A stretch of 64,000 nt of DNA from Mesocentrotus franciscanus (Eukaryota; Echinodermata; Echinoidea; Camarodonta; Strongylocentrotidae), in NCBI GenBank assembly GCA_037976565.1, contig CP137667.1, forward strand, positions 4,364,299 to 4,428,298, in the 5' to 3' direction. The notes under the pieces are model-generated. The model was not told the origin of the DNA, did not search any database, and saw only the letters and a list, made by a program, of their open reading frames with translations. Positions within the stretch are counted from its first letter, which is position 1, and the number at the start of each line of letters is the position of its first letter. Below are positions 11,511 to 20,500 of this stretch, piece after piece. A program made the position numbers and the translations under genes.

Positions 11511-12493
11511 CATCTCCTTTACAGCTGATTAAGAGCCAAGAATACACATTCAAATAACGTTTTCGTTCCATCTGAGAAGAGCGGGATAGTCCGATATACA
11601 AGCTCTGTGTAGGCGAATCACCTCCGTCGACAAATGTCTACCGTATAACAGGAGCCTATCCGAGTGGGTATTCCCCATAGCTTGTTGACGTGATGGCTTT
11701 GCCGTGAGACTAAAGTCTAATTGTTGCGGTCTCACATGTTTTAAAACATTGAGTTATGATCAGTTATGATCTTCTTCGTAAAATATGATACCTGGCCCTT
11801 TTCAACTATTTTGCGCTTTCTTAATAGCCCTACACGTGGAATAATCATATCATACCCACAATGCAGTAGCTGTAGGCAATATTTGTTTACACACGCACAA
11901 ATGATGTTCGAGCATGTTTTCAGAGCTCGGAGATTCCCCGCTTTGTGACAATTAATGCGTCAACCTCAGCAATGTGCATTAAATCTTGGTATCGAGACTT
12001 TGTGTTGGTAATTAATTTAGCTATGCCAGCCTAATTATCTTTTTTTTCAAACAAGAGTTTTTAATACAAATCTCGATTTAAGGTTAGGTTAGTTTAAAGG
12101 GATATGGAACTTGGAAGGTAGCGCAGTTTCCATGTGCATGCAGTTGATCATTATGACGCTAAAATATCCACAGATCTTATACACGATGGATACGTATCAC
12201 TTGTGCATTTTAGAATAATAACTGCCGAAGTTATGGAGGCCGTGCTTCGTGAGTACCTTTTGTTTGCCTCTTGAGAAGAATACTTCCACCTGTGTATCAG
12301 ATAAATGTACTGTCGGTGCTTAAATGAATACTGATTACATAACTTTCATGAGCACGATACCAGTATTCGTCTCGAAGGTTTTACAATTTGGGAACGAATG
12401 ATCTTTATCTGCCCATGCGCAAATCCTAATTACGAACTCGCTCATAGTCGGTGTACAACTTTAGCACACAGCAAACTAGATGTCCAACCAAGA
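11511..12493. other. Intergenic, nothing recognised
   Basis: Read on both strands; no exon with plausible splice sites, no RNA gene and no clear repeat structure was found. Composition is similar to the surrounding introns. Confidence 0.5.
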
Positions 12494-12501
12494 CCCCCTC
12501 C

Positions 12502-13076
12502 TATGGCGCGCCGTTTGACCAATAATTCAGATAAACACTGTTTATCGCCGATAAACACTGTTTATCGTCGAAAAACACTGTTTATCAAGCGATAAACACT
12601 GTTTATCAAGCGATAAACACTGTTTATCAAGTGATAAACACTGTTTATCGCCAATAAACACTGTTCATCGAGAGAAACTGTGTTTATCGGTCGATAAACA
12701 TAGTTTATCTCGATAAACAGTGTTTATCGCCGAAAAACAGTGTTTATCGCCGATAAACAGTGTTTATCGAGAGAAAAACAGTGTTTATCAGTCGAGAGAA
12801 ACTCTGTTTATCGACTGATAAACACAGTTTCTCTCGATAAACACTGTTTATCGGCGATAAACACTGTTTTTCTGCGATAAACACTGTTCATCGATAAACA
12901 GAGTTCATCGATAAACAGAGTTTCTCTCGATAAACAGTGTTTATCACTTGATAAACAGTGTTTATCGCTTGATAAACAGTGTTTTTCGACGATAAACAGT
13001 GTTTATCGCTTGATAAACAGTGTTTATCGGCGATAAACAGTGTTTATCTGAATTATTGGTCAAACGGCGCGCCATA
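12502..13076. mobile_element. 575-bp foldback element made of AAACACTGTTTATCG palindromes
   Basis: The outer ends are an inverted repeat: TATGGCGCGCCGTTTGACCA at 12502 and its reverse complement ending at 13076. Between them lie roughly 25 units built on GATAAACACTGTTTATC, itself a near-perfect palindrome, joined by short spacers such as CG, CAAG or GAGA. Units left of about 12800 mirror those on the right, so the whole element is also one large inverted repeat. Flanks CCCCCTCC (12494-12501) and CCCTCTCC (13077-13084) match at 7 of 8 and may be an 8-bp target duplication. No protein is encoded. Likely a non-autonomous DNA transposon. Confidence 0.75.
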
Positions 13077-13189
13077 CCCTCTCCTCCCCGCGTCTCTCGA
13101 AGAGTCTTCAAGTGAGGGAAACGTATGATAAAGATGAAGAGGTTTTCTTATCGGGAAATTGGTAGAGGGCGCAGTGCATTACATAAGAC

Positions 13190-13320
13190 CAGAGCCATCT
13201 ATACACAGAGTTTGGCCAACTGGGTTTCACTGGGTCACAACATGGCGTATATTCTTTTGTTTTCTGCTTGCCCAACCAACTCGAACCGGGTTGGCCAAAC
13301 TCTGTGTAGAGATGGCTCTG
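13190..13320. mobile_element. 131-bp hAT-type MITE with perfect 8-bp target duplication
   Basis: The left end CAGAGCCATCTATACACAGA and the reverse complement of the right end match over about 30 nt with one mismatch. CATAAGAC flanks it on both sides (13182-13189 and 13321-13328). An 8-bp duplication with CAGAG-type ends is the signature of the hAT superfamily. It is too short to encode a transposase. Confidence 0.8.
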
Positions 13321-13328
13321 CATAAGAC

Positions 13329-13925
13329 CTGTTGGTGGTAAATGTGAAGGTTACCTCTAGCATGAACCCACTCTAGTGACTCTAGTGACTGATATCTGTT
13401 GACCGCGTGGTGTGAAACTCCCCAGAAGAACACATGCTTATGTATATCTAAATAAAAAAATTGAAATTACAGAAACAGATCAGTGAAAGTTCGAGAAAAC
13501 AAAATCGATAAAGGGTAAATTTCTGAAGTGGCAATTCGTCAAATTTAAATTGGAGGCTATCTACTATACGAGCAATACACTCTTTTTTGTTGGGGGAGGA
13601 GTTCATGTTTCACTTCAAAGTTCATGAATTTCAATTTTCTTAAATGGGTGGAAGGAAAGGATAAATTTCATATAGGACTTGTGAAAGACAATGTTCAGTG
13701 ATATAGTGGTAATTGTATAACAGATTTACATGATGATAATAACGTCTCTATGCGCTTCCAATTGACTTTGGATGTCATTATCCCGTCTTTATCTCCAGCA
13801 TCCGTAGCGCTTATCAGTGCATTCAGGAAAACAGTGAAGTTTGAAGGAGAAAAGGAAAGAGCGAAACATGCCTCTGAACTTCTGGGTCAGTGAAAAGAGA
13901 ATGTGGGCGGGATCTAAACAACCTA
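13329..13925. other. Intergenic, nothing recognised
   Basis: No exon, tRNA or repeat signature found on either strand. Confidence 0.45.
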
Positions 13926-13929
13926 TGAG

Positions 13930-14230
13930 AGGCGTTACGGTATAGTGGATATGTCAACGGACTGTGGATCACATGGTTTGCGGTTCGAGTCCCACCGCAG
14001 CACTACTGTCCTTTGGCAAGACATTAATCTACATTTGCCACTCTCCACCCCTGTGTTAAATGGTTACCCGATAGGATGCGAACGTTAATGTATTTGGATT
14101 GGCATGTGTGCGCTTGTAAAATGGCGCCTGACCGGAATCCTCGACAGGGAGCAGAGCATGATCGCTGTCATGTGCTGGTTAGCAATTTAATTCAATGATC
14201 GGGGTAATAATAATTACAATGTAAAGCAGT
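13930..14230 (+). mobile_element. tRNA-derived SINE
   Basis: A tRNA-like head (TATAGTGGATATGTCAACGG, then GGTTCGAGTCCC as B box near 13983) is followed by a body with TTTGGCAAGACATTAATCTA and a tail containing AATAATAATT. The same body occurs in reverse orientation at 26520-26840. Not a functional tRNA: the acceptor stem does not close. Confidence 0.65.
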
Positions 14231-14268
14231 AAGACAGTAGTGTTAGGCGCAATCAAAAAATGCGAATA

Positions 14269-14575
14269 TCATAATATATCTTTGACTTCCTTTTTTTTAG
14301 TTAAAACTATTTGATAGTTTGGGAGCAGCAGTTGTGAATGCTCTGTCACCAAGTGTGGGTAGCATCTTTGGAGACGAGAATGGTTCAGCGTGACTCCTTG
14401 AGAGGAGCGAAGGGAGTCCCAGGATTGTCGCATGATAGTCAAACGTTCAGATAGGTGAGGAGGAGCCAGACTATGAATGCACTTAAAGGCAAGAAGAAGT
14501 ATTTTGTAATGAATCCGGGACCTGACGGGTAGCCAGTTCAGATGACGAAGAATAGATTTCATGAGAATGAAAATG
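14269..14575 (-). pseudogene. LINE reverse transcriptase C-terminus, fragment
   Basis: The minus strand reads ILRHLNWLPVRSRIHYKILL and then AFKCIHSLAPPHLSERL, the segment after the reverse transcriptase domain that is typical of CR1/L2/Rex-like non-LTR retrotransposons. Only the C-terminal end is left. A shorter piece of the same fragment lies at about 17140-17245, at the same distance upstream of the second first exon, so it was duplicated with that exon. Confidence 0.75.
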
Positions 14576-14699
14576 TAACATGTCTATTATCATGTATTTT
14601 TTGTTTAACAGTTACACAGCTCCAGGAAGTTCAGCCAGAAAGCTCCGGAACTGAAAAAAATGACGTTCAGTGACGTAAGCCTGTGTTTTGATCTGTTAG

Positions 14700-14863
14700 T
14701 AGGGACTTTTAGATTTGCACGACGAGAACGTGGACTGCTACGTGGACATCCTTTTAAGGCAATGTGACGTCCTTTTAAGGCACTGGCAGTGCCCGGCAGT
14801 GTGCCTTAAAAGGATGTCCACGTAGCAGTCCACGTTCTCGTCGTGCAAATCTAAAAGTCCCTA
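14700..14863. mobile_element. 164-bp foldback MITE
   Basis: The arms TAGGGACTTTTAGATTTGCA... and their reverse complement pair almost perfectly over about 65 nt around a short loop near 14780. The matching place upstream of the second first exon (about 17370-17390) lacks it, so it inserted after the exon-1 region was duplicated. The target duplication is too short to define (TA or TTA). Confidence 0.75.
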
Positions 14864-15012
14864 TTTCACAACACTGAGCGGGGTTATAGCAAACCACACT
14901 TATTGTGCTACACTGTGCTCCTACCAATCGTAGGACTATTTTGTCTCTATAACCAAATCAAACGATACTACTTCTAAATCGTGGACAATAGAAAAGATCG
15001 CAGCTCCGTAAG

Positions 15013-15020
15013 TGACGTCA
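15013..15020 (+). promoter_or_regulatory. CRE-type palindrome overlapping the exon 1a start codon
   Basis: TGACGTCA is the exact CREB/ATF consensus; its final A is the A of the ATG. The other two first exons have changed versions (AACTTCA, CCACGTCA). It may be chance or a Kozak context. A binding role is not shown. Confidence 0.25.
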
Positions 15021-15092
15021 TGGCGATAATTGATGTAAAGAACATTATCATCGGAATCTTTGCAGTAATCACTTTGAGTTTTATTGCCAACG
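15020..15092 (+). CDS. First coding exon 1a of gene B (alternative or relict)
   Basis: ATG at 15020 opens MAIIDVKNIIIGIFAVITLS and continues FIAN, leaving in phase 1 at donor GTGAGT (15093). It is the same length (73 nt) as the first exons at 17499 and 36255. The run of hydrophobic residues after VKN suggests a signal anchor. It could splice to exon 2 at 20980. Whether 1a or 1b is used cannot be told from the sequence. Confidence 0.6.
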
Positions 15093-15224
15093 GTGAGTAT
15101 TATTATGCATCCGTATTATGTTTACCATAATATATGGTTGAGAAATTTGCTCTTTACAGAACTTGACTAATTCATATTATACTCTCTGGTTAATACAGCC
15201 CTTCATTTCTATCCCAATCCCCTC

Positions 15225-15251
15225 TATCTCCCCACTCCTCCCCACCACCCC

Positions 15252-15282
<31 letters not shown>

Positions 15283-15595
15283 ACACTCTCCTCGATCCCT
15301 CTTTCTTCTCTCTTGGTTTGTGTCTCCATCCCCTCCCCCTCCCCCACCATAAACCCTCTCTCCATTGGCTCGATTCCCCTCTAGCTTTTATTCTATCTCC
15401 TCCCTCCCTCTTAGTTTGTTTCTCGCCCCAAGCGCCGTCTCTCCATAGGCTTGATTCGCTTCCTTATCCCCATCCCCCCCTCCCCCCTCTCTCTCTCTCC
15501 TCTTCTCTCATTAGTTCCCCCTTCTGTCTATTTTTTTCACCATTGCCTTGGATCCCCCATCTCTCTCTCTCTCTCTTTCTTTGTTTCCTTTTTGG
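15225..15595 (+). repeat. Pyrimidine-rich CT tract
   Basis: Low-complexity CT/CCT sequence in the intron after exon 1a; the equivalent tracts are 17690-17960 and 36430-36545. Open frames here are Ser/Leu/Pro repeats and are rejected as genes. Confidence 0.85.
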
Positions 15596-15655
15596 TGGTT
15601 GGTGGTTATTTTACCTGACTGCTAAGAATGCATAAATGCTCGTTAGTAAGCAACC
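15596..15655 (-). repeat. SINE tail fragment
   Basis: TTATTTTACCTGACTGCTAA and the following AAGCATTTATG-type sequence are the reverse complement of the 3' part of the SINE at 53155-53365. Only about 60 nt remain. Confidence 0.5.
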
Positions 15656-15869
15656 TTTACTACCCCCACCTCACCCCCAAGAGGCCGGGGAAGTGTGAAC
15701 GAACAAGGCCGGTGATTTTTGTTTCAATAAGGGTATACAATGTATTCACAATACACAACTAACAACATTGAAAATAAGTATGGACTAAATATATGGGCAG
15801 ATATTCAGAAGATAATGTCAAATATCCCGAACAACGTGCTGAAATCCTCCCATGTGAAACTAATCTAAA

Positions 15870-16820
15870 AGGGGCACCGATCAGATTTTAATAGGGGCAT
15901 TTTTCGGAGGTGAAAGTTTTTTTTTTTAGAAGGGGGAAGTGGCTCTCATTAACAAGAAAAAAGCACATGTTAAAAGAAACGGGGCACTTATCAGAGATGA
16001 AAAGGGGTAATTATGAGAAGGGGATTGGGCCCTCATAAGAAGGAAAAAGAGCATGTATGAGAAAGGAAAAGAGGTAGGTGTCAAAATAAAAGGGGCAGTT
16101 ATTAAAGGTGAAAAGGGGCACTTATCAGAGATGAAATAAGCACTTATCAGGAGGGGAAGGGGTATTTGTCAAAGTAAAACGAGCAACTCTAAGATTTAAA
16201 TAGGGGCAACTATCCGAGGTTAAAGGGGCACTTATCTGAAATTAAAAAGGAGTAAATTCTCGTACCTAAAAAGGGTCATATAACAGAAATGAAAAGGGGC
16301 ACTTATGAGAATGAAAAGGGGAAGGAGCTTCTTTTTTTTAATGGGGGCACTTATCATAAGTGAAAGGGGCACTCATTAGAAAGGAAAAGGGGCACATGTG
16401 AAAATAAAAGGTGCGCTTATCTGAGTTAAAAGGGAGTGGTTATTAACAGGGGAAGGGCACTGCTTACAAAGGAAAGGCGGCACTTATCAAAGTATAAGGG
16501 GCACCTCTAAGATTCAAATAGGGCAAATATCAGAGGTTAAGGGGCACTTATCGAATGTAAAAAGGGGCACTTCTCTTCCCTGAAAAGGGCACATTTATAG
16601 ATTAAAGAGGTCACTTATTGGAATGGAAAATGGGAACTTGTCGAATGAAAAGAGGCACGTGTCTAAATAAAAGGGGCACTGATCAGAGGTGAAAAGAGGA
16701 AGGGGCACCTTCACAAAGTAACAGGGGCACATGTCAAAGTAAAAGGGGTACTTTTCCTATGTAAGGTAGGGCACTTTTGGGGTACTTGAAAAACTAGGGG
16801 CACTGTGCCCCCCTGCCCCC
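15870..16820 (+). repeat. Degenerate minisatellite, unit around GGGGCACTTATCAGA
   Basis: About 950 nt of a diverged array in which AAAAGGGGCACTTATCAGAG-like units of about 25-45 nt repeat more than 20 times. It ends at GGGGCACTGTGCCCCCCTGC, a palindromic block. It is present after exon 1a but absent after exons 1b and 1c, so it is an insertion or expansion in one copy. Confidence 0.8.
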
Positions 16821-17139
16821 CGGGAGCACCGCCTCTGATTCTGGCATCTGGCTTTCTCGAAGAGTAAAATTATAACGCTACTTTTCAAAGCAGAGAGACG
16901 GCACCGGGATTTTGTCCTCGATCTCGATCGCCCACATAGTACAAAGAATCTAAGAAAGCCTTTGGAAGATCACTTTGTCGTTACTATCTTCTTCATCTCC
17001 CAATAACCATAAAATAAGAATATTCAATACCATTAAATTTCCTTCAATTAAAAAAAGAATGACCGTGAGGGAAAGCGAAAATGAAATGTAAATCGTTCCT
17101 ATTTCGCTACTTACGTCCAAAATTCCTCAACACTGAGTA
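16821..17139. other. Spacer between the minisatellite and the second exon-1 unit
   Basis: No coding, RNA or repeat signal recognised. Confidence 0.4.
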
Positions 17140-17245
17140 AGGAGGAGCCTGTCTATGGATGCATTTGAAGGCGAGAAGAATTTTTTTGGAACGAATCCGG
17201 GACCTGATGTTAACCCAGTTCAATTGACGAAGAATAGGTTTCATG
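17140..17245 (-). pseudogene. LINE C-terminus relict upstream of exon 1b
   Basis: Matches the part of 14450-14570 that encodes the HLNWLPV region, but is more decayed. It marks the left edge of the duplicated exon-1 segment (14450-15160 and 17140-17650). Confidence 0.55.
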
Positions 17246-17498
17246 AGAATGTTAATGTTACACGTCTGTTATCATTTATTGTTTGTTTTATAGTAACACA
17301 TCTCCAGGAAGTTCAGCGAGAAAGCTCCGGAACTTAAAAGTTGACGTTCAGTGACGTTAGTCTGCACAGTCATTTGATCTGTAATTTTCACAACACTAAG
17401 CGGGGATATAGCAAAGCACACGACTTTTGCCATGCTCATACCAATCGTACGAATTTTTGTCTGTTTAATCAAATCAAATGATCCTTTTCGAAAACTTC

Positions 17499-17571
17499 AT
17501 GGCGCTAATTAATGTAAAGAACATTATCATCGGAATCTTTGGAGTAATACTTTTGGGTTTTATTACCTACA
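17499..17571 (+). CDS. Gene B exon 1b (hydrophobic N-terminus)
   Basis: ATG at 17499 opens MALINVKNIIIGIFGVILLG; phase 1 donor GTGAGT at 17572. A likely signal anchor of about 15 hydrophobic residues. It is closer to exon 2 than exon 1a is, so it is the simpler choice for the start of gene B. Confidence 0.62.
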
Positions 17572-20500
17572 GTGAGTATTATTATGCATTCGTATTATAT
17601 GTTTAGCGTAATATAAAGTTGAGATATTAGCTCTTTACAGAACTGGTGACTAATTCATATTATACGCTCTGGTTGCAGGCCTTCATCTCTATCCCCCACC
17701 CCCTCTATCTCCCCCACTCCTCCCAACCCACTCTCTCTTTCTCTCTCTCTCTCTCTCCTCGATCCCCCTTTCCTCCTCTCTCCTGGCTTGTGTCTCCATC
17801 CCTCCACCCAAGCACCCTCTCTCCATAGGCTTGATTCGATCTATTATCCCCACCCACCTTTCTCTCTCTATCTCTCCTCTTCTCTCATTAGTTCGCCCCT
17901 TCTCTCTCTCTTTTTTCTTTCTCACCATTGGCTTGGATCCCCCATCTCTCTCTCTTTCTTTGTTTGCTTTACTAACCCCCCAACAAACAATGGGGGCCGG
18001 GGAAGTGTGAGCGAACAAGGCCGGTGATATTTGTTTCAATAAGGGTATACAATGTATTCACAATACACAACTAACAACATTGAAAATAAGTATGGACTGA
18101 ATATAGGGCAGATATTTCAGAAGATAATGTCAAATATCCCCAACAACGGGCTGAAATCCTCCCAGGTGAAACTAATCCCACTTTACCCAGCATGTTTGTC
18201 TCAATCATCATAATACCTCAGTCAAACCACAAATCATCAAACAGGGGATTGGCTTGTTAAAGTCATGGGATTCCTGACTGATCTAAAGGTTTATAATTAT
18301 TAATGCAGCATGAGTTAAATCAAGGATTTTGTTGTGGATCGGAGGCAAAGTTAAAAATTACATTTTAAGGTAGTGTATCCCTTTTGCAGCCAACATCAAA
18401 TTCTGTAGAACTTTGCAGGAATTATGAATTATGAACATGTCGCGTATGTCCTATCTGTGAAATTTAAACGTTTGCAGTGTCCTAGTATTCAAATTATGCA
18501 ATGAACCCGCTTACTTTCTAGACTTCACTGTAAGACACTTTTGAGTGACTGATTGACTTCTTTTTTTCTTTGGTAATAACATACATAAAATGAGCTGTAA
18601 AGGGTACATGAAAATTTGTCTATATCAATAACCCACTTCTTGTAATGGCCAAACTTAAACTGATTGAATCTTTGTGCAGCACAAAACTTAGGACCATTCG
18701 GTACAAGGGTTTGAAAATCAGACTATATAATTGAACGACCGCGATCGCTTAATTCGTTCGACAACTAACGGTCGTTATTTTCCTACAAAAAGACATTTTC
18801 ACGCCCATTTGGTTTGAGGGAAGTTTTAAATTAGTATTATCTTTCAAATGCCGTTGGAATTTAAACTTTTCATTTGTTGGGCCTGCAAATGGGATATAGT
18901 ACCTTTAAATGAAATCTGTTGTAATATTTGCATTAAAGCGATTATCGGAAAATACTTTCAGGTGATCTGGTCCGAGTCCCCATTTCACAAAACTTTCATT
19001 ATTGACAAATGACAGTTTTTGTTATAAGCTGGTGAAATCCTTGCTTCTGATTGGTTATCAGCAGATTGGTCACTAATTATTGACATTTGTCATTGAAAAA
19101 AGGCTTTGTGAAACGGGTCCCCGATCTGCGTCTTGATGTAGCGTACAGCAGAGGAGAAAAAGAAACAGAGATAGGAGTGCAGGATAGAGGACATATAGGG
19201 AAAGTGACAGAGAGAGTATGTATGTGTGTCCGTTCACTTAAAAATGCAAAATTGTCCCACTCTAAAGGGGCTTGGGGTATATCCCTTCCCGGTCTAGTCA
19301 ATCTGCCCCCTCAAATTCGAACATCTACTGCAGCGTTTTTCAACCGGGTGAGAGTTTTTTAGTTACATTAAAAATATATTTTGAAATAACGTTTGGTTCA
19401 TGGAAACAAGGTATCCAAAACCGGACAATGCCTATAAAATGACATAACTTTGGGTATATTGATGACCACATAACATTTTTGCCGTAATAAAAGTGTTTTG
19501 TTGTTTCGCCCGCTCGCTCGCAATACTTCAGATCCGGATTGTGTATTTTCGGGTAACAGGCCCTCACGCGAAAATGTGCCCGTACGTTTATGTAATGGGG
19601 GATGGAAAACCAATCCTCTCTGATGTATTTGGATTGGGGTGACGCAAAACATGTTAATACCTAAAGGGTGCCGTGACAAAAACTAAAGACTGGTGCCCCC
19701 CCCATGATTGACTCGACGCTACGCCACTGTCCGCAGGGAGGGGATAGTAGAACACGAAAAACACGTTACAATACAAAGAAAATCAATGGAAATAAGTCAC
19801 TCTGATATTTATGAAACTAATTGTATCTTAGAAAGCTTTATTTCATCCTTTACATCTCGGGTATTTAATATATACAACATAAGCTATACGGCTGATTATA
19901 CTTCCCTCTCCTCGGGCACATGTAGAGGGACGCAGGCACACCTGCAGGGAGGTGGTTTGGTTTGACCGGTGGCCGGGTCGACGACGTGCTCTATGGAGTG
20001 GCAACATGACAATAAGAATCACCAATTTTGTCAAAACATGCATTTGAAACCAAAACTAAATGAATAAACTGAACAAGTATATAAATACTACAACTGCATT
20101 ACCACAGACAATAGACCTGTATAATGGTTAGATTTTCTTCCTGATTTAACTGACCAACTCTCCCGCAGGTGCCCTCTTTAATATGCATAGCCTTATCTGC
20201 GAGTACGTACGCGCGCGCGATACACTTAACATAAATATCCATGATTCGGACATGACGTCACAACATGCATATTCTTGACCTCCTTATAGATTTGCCTAAT
20301 GAAAGGCTACCACCAATATGGATGTAAGCGCTGTACGTTTTGTGCCGAAAGAGGGAGGTTTGCCGATCGTTACAGATTCGAAACTGTTCAAAACTATACG
20401 GCCGGCAGTTTTTGACATTTCTAATTCCAATCATAAATATCTTGATAATCAAACAGGATTTCTGACTGTTCTAAAGGTTTATAATTATGATTGCAGCATG

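Noticed and set aside
11217..11601. Three overlapping long open frames on both strands
   Set aside because: They run through triplet repeats and encode only Leu, Ser, Lys, Arg or Glu runs. No gene-like composition.
12520..13060. Operator or origin-like iteron array
   Set aside because: The array is bounded by inverted transposon ends, so a foldback element explains it better.
15163..15635. Open frames of about 70-105 codons rich in Ser, Pro and Leu
   Set aside because: They are CT-rich low-complexity DNA in an intron, paralogous to 17646-18039.
16790..16835. Rho-independent-type hairpin
   Set aside because: GC-rich palindrome at the end of a minisatellite in animal DNA; bacterial terminators do not apply.
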